Assembly (NCBI RefSeq): GCF_031624495.1
Contig: NZ_JAMQOP010000001.1
Location: 1,837,993-1,901,992, forward strand
Reading direction: 5' to 3'
From: Halogeometricum sp. S1BR25-6
GTDB taxonomy: Archaea > Halobacteriota > Halobacteria > Halobacteriales > Haloferacaceae
Length of the DNA: 64,000 nt
A program made the position numbers and the translations under genes. The notes beneath the pieces were generated by a model. The model was not told the origin of the DNA and made no database searches. It saw only the letters and a list, made by a program, of their open reading frames with translations. Positions 8,487 through 18,627 of the stretch are shown here, piece by piece. Numbering within the stretch: the stretch's first letter is position 1; every line of letters starts with the position of its first letter.

Positions 8487-9419
8487 TCACTCTCCGCCAG
8501 CGCGGAGGTAGTAGAACAGGTACGTCTGGGCGTACCCGGCGTATGTCCCGCCGAGTCGGTCCCGGATGGCCCGGGAGGTGTCGGCGTACGACCCCTTCTC
8601 GCAGTCGGGATAGTGTTCTTCGATAGCGGAGCGGATCCACGTGTCGAGGGGAACCGCCTCCAGATAGCCCAAAGAGAACAGGAGCACGCAGTCGGACACC
8701 TTGTCGCCGACGCCGACGAACCGCCTCAGCGACTCGCGGGCCTCCTCGTAGGGGAGTCCCGCGGCCTCGTCGGGGTGGGCCTCGCCGTCGGCGACCATCT
8801 CGGCCGTTCGCTGCACGTAGGGGGCACGGTAGCCGAGCGAGAGGTCGCGGAGTTCCGCCTCCGTCCGCGCGGCCAACCGCTCGGGCGTCGGGAACGCGTG
8901 GAACGTCTCGCCGTCGACGGCGACCGACTCGCCGTACTCGCGGGCCAGTCGCATCTGCATCCCGTGGATGCGGGAGACGCGCATCTGCGCCGAGCAGATG
9001 AACGATATCAGGCACGGAAACGCCGGGTCGCGCACGAGGCGCATGCCCTCGTAGGCGTCGTAGGCGCGGTCGAGCAGGGGGTCGTCGGGCGTCGCGTCGA
9101 GTATCGCGTCCAAGTCGTCGTCGAGGCGGAGGAGGTGGGTGAGAATCGGCACCGCGTCCGCCGTCGCCTCCCACTCCAGACGCCCCGCGCGTTCGTCCCC
9201 GGTCTGTCGGACCCGGACCGCGACCGACTCCTCGGAGACACCCGGAATCGGCGGCACGACCGTCTCGTACCACGCGTCGCCGCCGTGCACGCTCATCGTC
9301 TCGTACATCCGGCCGTCCGCGCGGTCCCAGAGGTACGACTGCCCGCTCTCCAGCGTCGCCTGCAGGTCGAACGCGCCGTCGAGGTCCGACAGGGGAATCG
9401 TCCCGGTTTCGAACTCCAT
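8487..9419 (-). CDS. ogg: 8-oxoguanine DNA glycosylase (OGG1-type, HhH-GPD)
   Basis: Predicted bifunctional base-excision repair enzyme that removes oxidised purines. The N-terminal domain (about 1-100) is followed by the HhH-GPD fold. The helix-hairpin-helix FVGVGDKVSDC contains the catalytic Lys240, and the conserved Asp259 is in PLDTW. LSLGYRAPYV (194-202) is an OGG1-like block rather than the MutY or Nth type, and no iron-sulfur cluster cysteines follow. At 310 residues it resembles OGG1, but a 3-methyladenine glycosylase activity cannot be excluded. The next gene upstream in the same direction is an MscS channel, 68 bases away. Confidence 0.85.
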   Translation of the reverse strand: MEFETGTIPLSDLDGAFDLQATLESGQSYLWDRADGRMYETMSVHGGDAWYETVVPPIPGVSEESVAVRVRQTGDERAGRLEWEATADAVPILTHLLRLDDDLDAILDATPDDPLLDRAYDAYEGMRLVRDPAFPCLISFICSAQMRVSRIHGMQMRLAREYGESVAVDGETFHAFPTPERLAARTEAELRDLSLGYRAPYVQRTAEMVADGEAHPDEAAGLPYEEARESLRRFVGVGDKVSDCVLLFSLGYLEAVPLDTWIRSAIEEHYPDCEKGSYADTSRAIRDRLGGTYAGYAQTYLFYYLRAGGE

Positions 9420-9487
9420 CGTCTCGGGTCAGGGAGGCGGCGGGTATCGGGGTTTCGATGCGCCGGCGCTCCCCGGCGCGGGGCGCC

Positions 9488-10444
9488 TCAGCGGTTCCGG
9501 CTGACGGGGAACTTCACCCGCTCGGGTTCCTCGTTGAACCGCGCGAGCACCCGTTCGTAGATAGCGTTGCGGTTCCGGGTGACGCGCCGCGGGAGCGAGA
9601 GGAAGCGCAGGCGGAGTTCGACCCACGACTCCCGCTGAACGACGTTCACGGTCGGCCGGTCGTGCACGTCGAGGACGACGGCCGTCTCGTCGAGTCGCTC
9701 GCGGTACGAGCGCACGGCCGCGGCCATCTCGTCGCCGAGGTGGTCGTCGGCCGCCTCGACCATGACGGCGCGGGCGAACGCGAGGTCCGTCTCGTAGGCC
9801 ACCTGCACGGTCACCTCCGCCCAGACGTGGCTGAACAGCGCCGAGTCGTTCGTCACCTGCGAGGAGAGCACCTGCGCGTTCGGGACGGTGACGACGCGGC
9901 CCGACGGTTGCCCCGTCGAGACGAGCGGTCCCTGCACCTCCCAGAGCGTCGTCGCGAGAAAGCCCACGTCGACCACGTCGCCCCGCGTCCCGCCGACTTC
10001 GACGCGGTCGCCCACGGAAAACGGCCGCTTGAGCATCACGTAGAACCACGCGATGAGCGACAGCAGGGGTTGCTGGAGGGCGAACGTGATGGCGAACCCC
10101 ACGACGCCGAGCGAGAGGAGGACGCCGACCCACTGGTCGGTGACGACGCCGAGGACGGCGACGAGACCGACCGCCCCGAAGAAGAGGCGGAGGACGTTCC
10201 GCGCGTCGTGTAGCCGGCGCTTGCTGTCGAACCGGGCGGCGACGGCGTGTTCGACCACGAGGTACGCCCCGAACGCGGCCGACGCGGTGGCGGCGGCCGT
10301 CAGTCCCCGCGAGACGAGGAACGTGAGCAAGACGTCGCCCACGGCGGCGTCGCCGAACAGCGAGAACGCGGAGACGACGCTGGCGGCGACGAGGAGGAGG
10401 GGCGCACACAGCAGCGAGAGGTAGCCGAGGCGGCGGCGTGACAC
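9488..10444 (-). CDS. MscS-family mechanosensitive ion channel
   Basis: Predicted tension-gated channel that releases solutes on osmotic downshock. Membrane helices at about 10-30, 42-62 and 85-105 lead into the pore-lining helix (LSLGVVGFAITFALQQPLLS, about 108-127). The beta domain begins with PFSVGDRVEVGG and continues to a C-terminal alpha-beta part around 200-315. Length 318 is typical. It is divergent from the DJ-1/PfpI gene. Confidence 0.87.
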   Translation of the reverse strand: MSRRRLGYLSLLCAPLLLVAASVVSAFSLFGDAAVGDVLLTFLVSRGLTAAATASAAFGAYLVVEHAVAARFDSKRRLHDARNVLRLFFGAVGLVAVLGVVTDQWVGVLLSLGVVGFAITFALQQPLLSLIAWFYVMLKRPFSVGDRVEVGGTRGDVVDVGFLATTLWEVQGPLVSTGQPSGRVVTVPNAQVLSSQVTNDSALFSHVWAEVTVQVAYETDLAFARAVMVEAADDHLGDEMAAAVRSYRERLDETAVVLDVHDRPTVNVVQRESWVELRLRFLSLPRRVTRNRNAIYERVLARFNEEPERVKFPVSRNR

Positions 10445-10518
10445 GGGTCGTCGTCTCCGCGGGGCGGCGAAAAGCTACCGGAAGGCGGCTTTACCTCCCC
10501 CGACGCCGAAGCGTCCGT

Positions 10519-11100
10519 ATGCGCACCGCCTTCGTCGCCTTCGACGAGATGACCGCCCTCGACTTCGTCGGGGCGTTCGACCCGCTGACCCGCCTCGACA
10601 CGATGGACCTCACGCCGTTCCCGTTCGAGTGGGACGTCTGCGCCCCCGCGGAGACGGTGACGGCGACGGCGGGTCTCAGGTTCGAGGCCGACAGCGTCGG
10701 CGAACCCCTGGACGGGTACGAGTTGGTAGTCGTCCCGGGGGGCGCGGGTACCCGAACCCTGCGGACGGACGAGCACTTCCTCGCGTGGCTCGAAACCGCC
10801 GACGCTGACCTGCTGGCGTCGGTCTGCACCGGGTCGCTGCTGCTCGGCGCGGCGGGGTTCTTGGCGGGGAAGACGGCGACGACGCACCCCGGCGCGACGG
10901 AGGAACTCGCGGCGTACTGCGAGGTGTCGTCGGACCGCGTCGTCGACGAGGGCGACGTGGTGACCGCCCGCGGCGTCGCCTCGGCGCTGGACCTCGGTCT
11001 GTACCTCGTCGAGCGACTGACCGACGCCGAGACGCGGGCGGCGGTCGCAGAACAGATGGATTACCCGAACGGGGAAGGAGACGGTCGCTCGGCGCCCTAA
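10519..11100 (+). CDS. DJ-1/PfpI family protein
   Basis: Class I glutamine-amidotransferase-like fold. The nucleophile elbow is SVCTGSLLLGAAG with Cys103, followed by TATTHPGA (His123), the pattern of ThiJ/isonitrile-hydratase-like members rather than intracellular proteases. I start at the ATG giving MRTAFVAFDEM because family members begin directly with this strand; longer in-frame starts lack similarity. It ends four bases inside the convergent CNNM gene. The substrate is unknown. Confidence 0.85.
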   Translation: MRTAFVAFDEMTALDFVGAFDPLTRLDTMDLTPFPFEWDVCAPAETVTATAGLRFEADSVGEPLDGYELVVVPGGAGTRTLRTDEHFLAWLETADADLLASVCTGSLLLGAAGFLAGKTATTHPGATEELAAYCEVSSDRVVDEGDVVTARGVASALDLGLYLVERLTDAETRAAVAEQMDYPNGEGDGRSAP

Positions 11101-12194
11101 CTCGGCGTCGCGTCGCCGCGGTCGGACGGGTTGCGGTCGTCCCCCGCGTCCAGCGGGTCCTCCAGGTCGCCCATCACGGCCTCCAGCGCGTCCGTCGCGG
11201 TGATGAGTCCGATGGCGTCGCCGTCGGCGAACACGACAGCGAGTTCCTGTCGCTCCGCCTGGAAGCGGTCTATCGCGTCGCTGACGGTCGTCTCCGCCGA
11301 TATCGTCATCGGGGGAGCGGCGATTTCGGCGAACGTCACGTCGCCGGACCGCAGGTCGTCGATGCGGTCGACGACGCTGGGAACGTAGACGACGCCCTCG
11401 ACCGATTCGAGGCCGCCGTCGACGAGCGGATACCGGGTGTGCGGCGTATCGGAGACGCGACGGAGGTTCTCCTCGGGCGAGGCGTCCATCGAGAGGTAGA
11501 CGGCGTCCGAAGCGTCGACCATCACGTCTCTGATCTGAATCTCCCCCGCCTCCAAGGCGTTCAGCACCTCCTCGTGTCGCTCGCCGGATATCTCGCCGCG
11601 GTCCAGGAGCGAACTCATCCGGTTGTGGAGTTGCGCGCGCGTCTCGATGACGTCCTCTTCGGTTTCGAGCCACGCGCCCGTCATCTCGATGCCGAACAGT
11701 TTGAGCGTCCACTTCGCCACCGCGTCGCCCAGCGTGATGAGCGGCGAGATGACGACGTAGAACCAGTACAGCGGGGCCGCGCCGTACCGACACACCGTCC
11801 GGGAGCGCTCGACGCCGAGGTACGTCGGCGCCTGCTCTCCGTGGGTGAGGTGGACGAGGTTGATGATACCGTACGCGAGTATCGCGCCCGCGCCGACCGT
11901 GGCGAGCACCGTACCGCCGAACAGCGGTTCGAACAGGGCCGCCAGCGCGGGTTCCGCGACGATACCGACCGCGATACTCGACGCGGTGATGCCGACCTGA
12001 CAGGTGGTCAAGTAGAGTTCGAGGTCCTGCGTCATCGACCACGCGCGTTCGAGTCGCGAGTCGTCGCCGACGAACTCGTCCTCGGTGAACTGCCGGGCGC
12101 GCGTCAGCGCGAACTCGATAGCGACGAAGAAGCCGTTCGTGAGGATGAGCGCGACGCCCGCGAGAAGACGAAGACTGATGACTGTTGCGTTCAT
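11097..12194 (-). CDS. CNNM/HlyC-CorC-type membrane protein with CBS pair
   Basis: Likely a divalent-cation (Mg2+) exporter or sensor. The CNNM transmembrane domain (about 1-175) contains FFVAIEFALTRAR near the start and further helices at about 67-85, 93-113 and 140-160. A CBS pair (about 205-325: IQIRDVMVDASDAVYL and APPMTISAETTVSDAI) follows, which in relatives binds adenine nucleotides. The TerC/CorC C-terminal domain of full-length members is missing; the protein ends in a short acidic tail. Its 3' end overlaps the convergent DJ-1 gene by four bases. Confidence 0.83.
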   Translation of the reverse strand: MNATVISLRLLAGVALILTNGFFVAIEFALTRARQFTEDEFVGDDSRLERAWSMTQDLELYLTTCQVGITASSIAVGIVAEPALAALFEPLFGGTVLATVGAGAILAYGIINLVHLTHGEQAPTYLGVERSRTVCRYGAAPLYWFYVVISPLITLGDAVAKWTLKLFGIEMTGAWLETEEDVIETRAQLHNRMSSLLDRGEISGERHEEVLNALEAGEIQIRDVMVDASDAVYLSMDASPEENLRRVSDTPHTRYPLVDGGLESVEGVVYVPSVVDRIDDLRSGDVTFAEIAAPPMTISAETTVSDAIDRFQAERQELAVVFADGDAIGLITATDALEAVMGDLEDPLDAGDDRNPSDRGDATPS

Positions 12195-12251
12195 CTGGTA
12201 GTGGCTCTCCGTTCCTGCCGCAGCAGTTAGAACCCATCGGCCGTCGGATAC

Positions 12252-12262
12252 GATATATAATT
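12252..12262 (-). promoter_or_regulatory. TATA box of the CNNM gene
   Basis: TTATATATCG on the minus strand in the intergenic region before the ATG at 12194. It would give a leader of about 30 bases. Confidence 0.45.
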
Positions 12263-12336
12263 TCAGGACGGGTCGGGAGAAAACTACCCGCCTTACTGCG
12301 GTTCCGTCATCTCGTGGGTCACGGCGCGCGGGCCGC

Positions 12337-13827
12337 TCAGTTTCGGATGTGCTCGTCGGTGAGGCTGGCGAGGCGGTTCGCCGCGTCGGCGTCGAACCCT
12401 TCCCTGGTGCAGCGCCAGCGCCAGTTGCCCTGAGCGGTGCCAGGGAGGTTGAAGCGCGCCTCCGAGCCGAGTCCGAGGACGTCCTGTATCGTCGTGAACG
12501 CGATGACGGCGTTCGACCGCCAGACGGCGTCGATGACCGACCAGTGTATCTCGGAGCCGTCGGCCCCGACGTTGTAGTGGAGGCAGTCCTTCTGGCGGTC
12601 CGGCAGGTCGCGGTAGTAGCCGACGAACGTGTTCGTGTCGTGCGTCGAGGTGTAGCCGACGCTGTTGTCGGGGAAGTGCATCGGCTGGTACATATCGCCC
12701 TGTTGGCACCAGTCGGCGTACTGGGGGACGCGCATGCCGGGGAAGCCGAACCGGTCGCGCAGGTCCACCATACTCTGGTCGATGAAGCCGAGGTCCTCGA
12801 CGATGAACGGCAGGTCGCCGAACCGCGCTTCGGCGGCCTCGAAGAAGTCGGCGCCGGGTCCCTGCCGCCACTCGCCCTCCGCGGGGGAGTGGGCGTCGGC
12901 CGGGATGGCCCAGTACTCGTCGAAGCCTTTGAAGTGGTCGATGCGGGTCACGTCGACGAGTTCGAACAGTCTGTCGAGTCGGTCCATCCACCAGTCGTAG
13001 CCGTTCTCACAGAGGTACTCCCAGTCGTAGAGAGGGTTGCCCCAGCGCTGGCCGTCGTCGCCGGGGTTCGGCGGGACGCCCGCGACGGCGGCGGGTTCGT
13101 TCTCCTCGGTCAGGTCGAACGCCTCTGGGGAGGCCCACACGTCGGCGCTGTCGAGGGCGACGTAGATGGGCAGGTCGCCCACCAGTTCGACGCCCTGCTC
13201 GTTCGCGTACTCCTTCAGGTCGCGCCACTGCCGGTCGAAGACGAACTGGACGAACTCGCGGTACGCGACTTCGTCGGCGAGGTCCTCGCGGTGTCGTTCG
13301 AGGGCCCCCTCGTCGTGCGTGCGTATCTCCTGCGGCCACTCGATCCACGCGCCGTCGTAGCGCGTCCGCAGCGCCATGAACAGCGCGTAGCCGTCGAGCC
13401 AGGCGGACTCGCGTTCGCGGAACGCCTCGAACGCCTCGCGGTCCTCGTCGGTCGCCTCGGACTCGAAGCGGTCGTGCGCCGTCCGGAGCATCTCGGTCTT
13501 GTACTCGCGGACGCGGTCGTACTCCACGTCGTGCGGCGAAAAGTCGGGAACGGGTTCGAGGTCGTCGTCGGTGAGGTAGCCGTCCGCTCGGAGTCGGCGG
13601 AGGTCGACGAGCAGCGGGTTGCCGGCGAACGCCGAGTACGACTGGTACGGCGAGTCACCGTGAATCGACGCCGTCGGCCCGAGCGGACAGAACTGCCACA
13701 GCGACTGCTCCGCCGACGCGAGCCAGTCGACGAACGCGCGGGCGCCGTCGCCGAGGTCGCCGATGCCGTGCGCACCCGGCAGCGACGTGACGTGCATGAA
13801 GACGCCCGACTGTCGGTCGAATCTCAT
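12337..13827 (-). CDS. malQ: 4-alpha-glucanotransferase (amylomaltase, GH77)
   Basis: Disproportionating enzyme that moves maltosyl units between alpha-1,4-glucans. GH77 landmarks are all visible: N-terminal HVTSLPGAHGIGDLG, nucleophile Asp297 in VTRIDHF, acid/base Glu344 in FIVEDLG, and Asp397 in YTSTHDTNT. Length 496 is standard for the microbial type I form without an extra N-terminal domain. It is 21 kb from the other glucan enzymes in the window (34-43.6 kb) but should act on the same substrates. The downstream neighbour is the CNNM gene, functionally unrelated. Confidence 0.94.
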   Translation of the reverse strand: MRFDRQSGVFMHVTSLPGAHGIGDLGDGARAFVDWLASAEQSLWQFCPLGPTASIHGDSPYQSYSAFAGNPLLVDLRRLRADGYLTDDDLEPVPDFSPHDVEYDRVREYKTEMLRTAHDRFESEATDEDREAFEAFRERESAWLDGYALFMALRTRYDGAWIEWPQEIRTHDEGALERHREDLADEVAYREFVQFVFDRQWRDLKEYANEQGVELVGDLPIYVALDSADVWASPEAFDLTEENEPAAVAGVPPNPGDDGQRWGNPLYDWEYLCENGYDWWMDRLDRLFELVDVTRIDHFKGFDEYWAIPADAHSPAEGEWRQGPGADFFEAAEARFGDLPFIVEDLGFIDQSMVDLRDRFGFPGMRVPQYADWCQQGDMYQPMHFPDNSVGYTSTHDTNTFVGYYRDLPDRQKDCLHYNVGADGSEIHWSVIDAVWRSNAVIAFTTIQDVLGLGSEARFNLPGTAQGNWRWRCTREGFDADAANRLASLTDEHIRN

Positions 13828-13921
13828 AGTTTCCCTGTCCGAGTCCGGGGAGATAAGCGTGTGGCTGTCGAGACGAGGAGCGGCCTCCGACGGGTTCGGA
13901 GGGGGCCGTCGTCGTCTCCGG

Positions 13922-14839
13922 TCACAGCCGAAAGCGCGCGACGACCGGCAGGTGATCCGAGCGATAGCCCTCCTCCCGGATTCCGAGCGTCCGGTAGCCG
14001 AGCACGTCCGCTTCGCGGGGGGCGAACGCGTAATCGACGCGGTCCTCTAAGGTCTCCGAGAAGGAGTGGTACGTTCCCTGGGGACCGGATACCGACTCGG
14101 CGTCCGCCGCCCGTCGGCCGTCGACGAGCGGACTCGGGTGGCTCTCCGAGTTCCCCGTGAGGCGGCCGTAGGCTGGGGACTCCGGGGCGGCGTTGAGGTC
14201 GCCCGTCAGAATAATCGACTCGCCGCTCTCCGAGCGTTCGACCGCCCGCTGTCGGATGAGTTCCGCCGACCGGAGGCGCGTCTCCTCGTCGGCCCACGAG
14301 AAGTGGGTGTTGCAGAACCAGAGGTCGGTCCCCGTCTCCCTGTCGGTGAGGCTCACCCACGTCGAGATGCGGCGGTTGCCGGCGCCCCACCCGGCGCTCG
14401 GTTCGCCGGGAGTCGACGAGAGCCAGAAGTCTCCCCGGCCACGCGCCTCGAAGCGGTCCGCCGACCAGACGACGGGGACCGCCTCGCTCTCGTCGCCGCC
14501 CTCGCGGCCGCGGCCGTACCACTCGTAGCCGTCGAGCGCCGCCTGCAGGTCGCTCCGCTGTTCCGGCATGACCTCTTGGAGGCCGAGCAGTTCGGCGTCG
14601 ACGCGTTCGATGGCCTCGACGACGCGGGGGAGCCGGGACTCCCACGGGAACTCGGCGTCGGAGGTTTCGTGCAGGACGTTGAACGAACAGGCCGCGAACG
14701 TCGCGTCGCCGGACGGCCCGCCGGTTCCGAGCGGGTCGAAGCCGAGACGCTCCCCGACCAGCGCTCCGCCCCCGACCGCACCTGCGGCGACGGCGGCGCC
14801 GGAGAGCGCTTCGCGTCGTGACAACGAACGAATATCCAT
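13922..14839 (-). CDS. Endonuclease/exonuclease/phosphatase (EEP) family protein, exported
   Basis: A Tat-type N-terminus (LSRREALSGAAVAAGAVGGGALVG) predicts export. The EEP fold motifs are complete: SFNVLH, LQEV, NTHFS, TGDLN and SDHLPVV, supplying the metal-binding Asn, Glu and Asp and the catalytic His. Members hydrolyse phosphodiesters in nucleic acids, phospholipids or inositol phosphates; the extracellular setting favours scavenging of phosphate or DNA, but the substrate is not readable. Size 305 residues. Confidence 0.82.
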   Translation of the reverse strand: MDIRSLSRREALSGAAVAAGAVGGGALVGERLGFDPLGTGGPSGDATFAACSFNVLHETSDAEFPWESRLPRVVEAIERVDAELLGLQEVMPEQRSDLQAALDGYEWYGRGREGGDESEAVPVVWSADRFEARGRGDFWLSSTPGEPSAGWGAGNRRISTWVSLTDRETGTDLWFCNTHFSWADEETRLRSAELIRQRAVERSESGESIILTGDLNAAPESPAYGRLTGNSESHPSPLVDGRRAADAESVSGPQGTYHSFSETLEDRVDYAFAPREADVLGYRTLGIREEGYRSDHLPVVARFRL

Positions 14840-15016
14840 TCAGGTGCGTGTGTGCGGCGGTGCAAAGGTATTTCGTTGTCTCCTGAACTCGCGCTTTTCG
14901 GGAGTCGGTCGCTCCCGCGGGACGCGCGCCGGAGGCGGCGTCGCGGACCGGTCGCAGCGGCGACCGTCCTCGACGGCCAGCGCGCCCGTGCGACCCCGTA
15001 GCGCCCTTCAAAAACA

Positions 15017-15024
15017 CTTATTCG
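15017..15024 (+). promoter_or_regulatory. TATA box of thrS
   Basis: CTTATTCG about 26 bases before the ATG at 15047, the normal distance for a leaderless mRNA. Confidence 0.5.
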
Positions 15025-15046
15025 TGCGCTCCGATTCCGAACGCAC

Positions 15047-16972
15047 ATGAGTGAAATCGTGGTGACGCTCCCCGACGGCTCGGAGCTGTCCGTCGAGGAG
15101 GGTGCGACGGTCGCGGACGTCGCCTACGAAATCGGGCCGGGGCTCGGAAAGGACACGGTCGCGGGCGTCGTCGACGGCGAACTGGTCGACAAGGCCGCCC
15201 CCGTCTACGACGGCGCGCAGGTCGTCATCGTCACCGACCAGAGCGACGAGTACCTCCGCGTCCTCCGGCACACGGCCGCGCACGTCTTCGCGCAGGCGCT
15301 CCAGCGTCTGCACCCCGAGGCGAAACTCGCCATCGGGCCGCCGACGGACGAGGGCTTCTACTACGACGTGACGGACGTCGACCTCGACGCCGACGACCTC
15401 GAAGCGATCGAGGCCGAGATGGAGGAGATTATAGACGAGGACCTTCCCGTCGAGCGCGAACTCCGCTCGCGCGAGGAGGCGCTGGAACTGTACGAGGACA
15501 ACCCGTACAAACGCGACATCCTGGAGAACGAGGCCGCCGGCGACGACGAACTCTCCTTCTACGTGCAGGGCGACTTCGAGGACCTCTGTAAGGGCCCGCA
15601 CGTCGAGTCGACGGGGGAAATCGGCGCGGTGCAGCTTCTGAACATCTCGTCGGCGTACTGGCGCGGCGACGAGGACAACGAGACGCTGACGCGCGTGTAC
15701 GGGACGGCGTTCGAGTCCGAGAAGGACCTGACCGAGTACATGGAACTGCGCGCGGAGGCCGAAGAGCGCGACCACCGCAAACTGGGCCAGGAGATGGACC
15801 TCTTCTCCATCCCCGAGGTGACGGGGCCGGGCCTGCCCCTCTACCACCCGAACGGGAAGAAGATACTCGACGAACTGTCGGGCTTCGCGGAGTCGCTGAA
15901 CATCGACGCCGGCTACGACCCCGTCGAGACGCCGCACCTCTTCCGGACGGAGTTGTGGAAGCAGTCGGGCCACTACGACAACTACGTCGACGACATGTTC
16001 CTCCTCGACGTGAACGACGAGGAGTACGGATTAAAGCCGATGAACTGCCCCGGCCACGCGACCATCTTCGACCAGCACTCGTGGTCGTACCGGGACCTCC
16101 CGGTCAGGTACTTCGAGGACGGGAAGGTGTACCGAAAAGAACAGCGCGGCGAACTGTCCGGCCTCTCGCGCGTCTGGTCGTTCACCATCGACGACGGCCA
16201 CCTGTTCTGCCGCCCCGAGCAGATAGAGGCGGAGATTCGACAGGTGATGGACTCCATCTACGAGGTGCTGGAGACCTTTGGATTAGAGGCCCACGTCGCT
16301 CTGGCCACGCGCCCCGAGAAGTCCGTCGGGAGCGACGAGATATGGGAGCAGTCGGAGACGCAACTCCGCTCCGTGCTCGACAACCAGAACATCGACTACG
16401 ACCTCGAACCGGGCGACGGCGCGTTCTACGGGCCGAAGATAGACTTCGCGTTCGAGGACGCCCTCGGCCGGAAGTGGGACGGGCCGACGGTGCAGGTGGA
16501 CTTCAACATGCCCGAGCGGTTCGACCTGACGTACACGGGCGAGGACAACGAGGAACACCGCCCGGTGATGATTCACCGCGCGCTGTACGGCAGTTACGAA
16601 CGGTTCTTCATGGTCCTCATCGAGCACTTCGACGGGAAGTTCCCGCTGTGGCTGGCGCCCGAACAGGTCCGAATCCTCCCCATCTCCGACGACCAACTCG
16701 GCTACGCCCACCGCGTGAAGAACGAACTGGGTGACTTCCGCGTCGACGTGGAGGACCGCTCGTGGACGCTCGGGCGGAAGATACGCGAGGCGCAGGAGGA
16801 CAACGTGCCGTACATGCTCGTCGTCGGCGAGAACGAGGCCGAGTCCGGCACCATCTCCGTGCGCGACCGGAAAGAGCGGGAAGAACAGGACGTGTCCGTC
16901 GAGGCGTTCCGCGAGCACCTCGACGCCGAGTACGGCGAGAAGCGCCTCGAACCCGACTTCCTCGCCGACTGA
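15047..16972 (+). CDS. thrS: Threonyl-tRNA synthetase
   Basis: Charges tRNA-Thr. Domain order: TGS (1-64), second additional domain with zinc-like HTAAHV motif used for editing (His75, His79), class II catalytic core with MNCPGH and [14 protein letters not shown] (motif 2), and an anticodon-binding domain (about 540-641). The 641-residue, bacterial-type architecture with the N2 editing domain is what many haloarchaea have, rather than the archaeal D-aminoacyl deacylase-like editing domain. It stands alone, with an upstream TATA box at leaderless spacing. Confidence 0.95.
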   Translation: MSEIVVTLPDGSELSVEEGATVADVAYEIGPGLGKDTVAGVVDGELVDKAAPVYDGAQVVIVTDQSDEYLRVLRHTAAHVFAQALQRLHPEAKLAIGPPTDEGFYYDVTDVDLDADDLEAIEAEMEEIIDEDLPVERELRSREEALELYEDNPYKRDILENEAAGDDELSFYVQGDFEDLCKGPHVESTGEIGAVQLLNISSAYWRGDEDNETLTRVYGTAFESEKDLTEYMELRAEAEERDHRKLGQEMDLFSIPEVTGPGLPLYHPNGKKILDELSGFAESLNIDAGYDPVETPHLFRTELWKQSGHYDNYVDDMFLLDVNDEEYGLKPMNCPGHATIFDQHSWSYRDLPVRYFEDGKVYRKEQRGELSGLSRVWSFTIDDGHLFCRPEQIEAEIRQVMDSIYEVLETFGLEAHVALATRPEKSVGSDEIWEQSETQLRSVLDNQNIDYDLEPGDGAFYGPKIDFAFEDALGRKWDGPTVQVDFNMPERFDLTYTGEDNEEHRPVMIHRALYGSYERFFMVLIEHFDGKFPLWLAPEQVRILPISDDQLGYAHRVKNELGDFRVDVEDRSWTLGRKIREAQEDNVPYMLVVGENEAESGTISVRDRKEREEQDVSVEAFREHLDAEYGEKRLEPDFLAD

Positions 16973-17029
16973 CGCGGCCGTCCTCCGTTTCTCTTCTTCT
17001 TTCCCTCGCCGAGCGGACGGGCGCCCCGT

Positions 17030-18499
17030 CTACGCCGAAGGTCCGGTTGCCGCTTCGGTGGCGCCGTCTCCGTTCGCCTCGTCCGAACGCGCTTCGGCCA
17101 GACGGTCGAGTTCGTCGGTCAGGACGTTTCTGAAACCGTCGTCGCGGGCGAGGCGCGTCGCGGTGCCGACGTGGCCGCGGTCCCACACCATCACGTTCCG
17201 CCGGGGGACGTCCCAGCGGCGGAGGAGGCTCGCCATCCCCTCGGCGGGCGCCACGTCGTCGCGGGAGCCGTAGCAGGCGAGGATTCGCTCGGGCGGCAGC
17301 GCCGGTTTCGCGGGCGGGTTCAAGAGGGGGGCGAACTCGTTCAGGTCGTCGCCGGTCCACCCCGCGGCGGTGAGGGCGTCGTCGACGCCGAGGACGGAGA
17401 CGAGGCGCGACCCGGTGAGCGCCTGCGCGACGGAGCCGACGCCGGAGACGGGGGCGACGAGGTCCGGACGCATCGACGAGGGCCAGTCGCCGCAGCGACC
17501 CGCGACGTGCAGCGAGACGATGGCGCCGAGGCTCAGACCGCCGAGGGCGACGGCGGGCGCTCCCTCCGTCCGCGCCCATTCGACCAACACGCCCGCCTCC
17601 TGGGCGGCGGCGCCGTACAACTCGAAGTGGCCGACGGGCGCCCGGGCGAGGTAGGGTTCGCCCGCGTAGGCGCCGAGGGGTTCGCGCCGGCCGTGCCACG
17701 GCGCGTCCGGCAGGACGACCCGGTAGCCCTCGCGCGCGAGGGGCCGTGCGACGGCCTCCTCTTCGAGCCAGTAGGCCGACCGGTCGCCGGCGGAGCCGAG
17801 GCCGGAGAAGAAGACGAGCGTCGGCAGGTCGTCCGCCGGCGACTCGGGTTCGTACACCCGGGCGGCGGCGGTGTCGCCGACGTGCAGCGACGGCGTGTCG
17901 AACCGGACGCGGTACTCCACCGTCTCGGGGCCGTGCACCGTCCTCGACCGCGAGACGCGCGGGAGCGACTCGCTCACCGTGGAGTCGGCGAACCCGTACA
18001 GTCGCTCCGGTTCGGCGAGTTCGTGCGCCCAGCGCTCCCGGGCGTCGCCGGGCGTCGGAATATCGAACGCGACGGGCGGAACGAGGTGGTCGCGTTCGAG
18101 GAAGCCGAACAGGTCGTCCGGAGCGACGTGGGCGTCGTCGGCCGCCCGTCGCTCGCGTTCGCGGGCGACGCGTTCGTCCGGCGTCGTCCCCTCGTCGCCC
18201 CAGAACGCCGCCTCCCAGCGGTCGGCCGCGTCCTCGTGTCGCTCGCGGACCTCGGCGAACCGGGCCAGAGCGGTCTCGATTCGGTCGTGGAGGTGCGGCG
18301 CGGGCGGCGCGTCGGCCGCCCGGAGGAACGCCGCGGGACCGGAGCCCAGCGACACGTCGGCGGCGGCGCGGGCGCGGCGGACCGCGTACCGACGCCGGAG
18401 TCGACGCAACGCCACCGTCTCGTACGTCTGCGTCTCGAACAGGCCCCCGAGGCGGGAGCCGAGAAGTCGGTGTCGGCGCGGGGTGTCGAGGCTGTCCAT
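17030..18499 (-). CDS. Alpha/beta hydrolase of unknown substrate (489 aa)
   Basis: The C-terminal half has an alpha/beta hydrolase fold: an oxyanion strand LVFFSGLGSAG (228-238), the nucleophile elbow GGLSLG with Ser323, and a late catalytic-type His in WDRGHVG (about 447). An Asp in CYGSRDDVAP is a candidate third member. The first 200 residues are Arg/Ala/Glu-rich and not recognised; they may be a lid or regulatory part. The tail is acidic. No signal peptide, so cytosolic. Esterase or lipase activity is a reasonable guess. Confidence 0.7.
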   Translation of the reverse strand: MDSLDTPRRHRLLGSRLGGLFETQTYETVALRRLRRRYAVRRARAAADVSLGSGPAAFLRAADAPPAPHLHDRIETALARFAEVRERHEDAADRWEAAFWGDEGTTPDERVARERERRAADDAHVAPDDLFGFLERDHLVPPVAFDIPTPGDARERWAHELAEPERLYGFADSTVSESLPRVSRSRTVHGPETVEYRVRFDTPSLHVGDTAAARVYEPESPADDLPTLVFFSGLGSAGDRSAYWLEEEAVARPLAREGYRVVLPDAPWHGRREPLGAYAGEPYLARAPVGHFELYGAAAQEAGVLVEWARTEGAPAVALGGLSLGAIVSLHVAGRCGDWPSSMRPDLVAPVSGVGSVAQALTGSRLVSVLGVDDALTAAGWTGDDLNEFAPLLNPPAKPALPPERILACYGSRDDVAPAEGMASLLRRWDVPRRNVMVWDRGHVGTATRLARDDGFRNVLTDELDRLAEARSDEANGDGATEAATGPSA

Positions 18500-18627
18500 G
18501 CCATCCCTACGGGGGGACGTTTCTTCACTCTAGGCCGGCGGCGTCGAAGCGGCCGGCGCCGACCCCGCGGCGTCGAAGTCGCGGCGGCCGCGCGCGTCCG
18601 TCCTCTCTCTCCATCGCTCCGGCACGC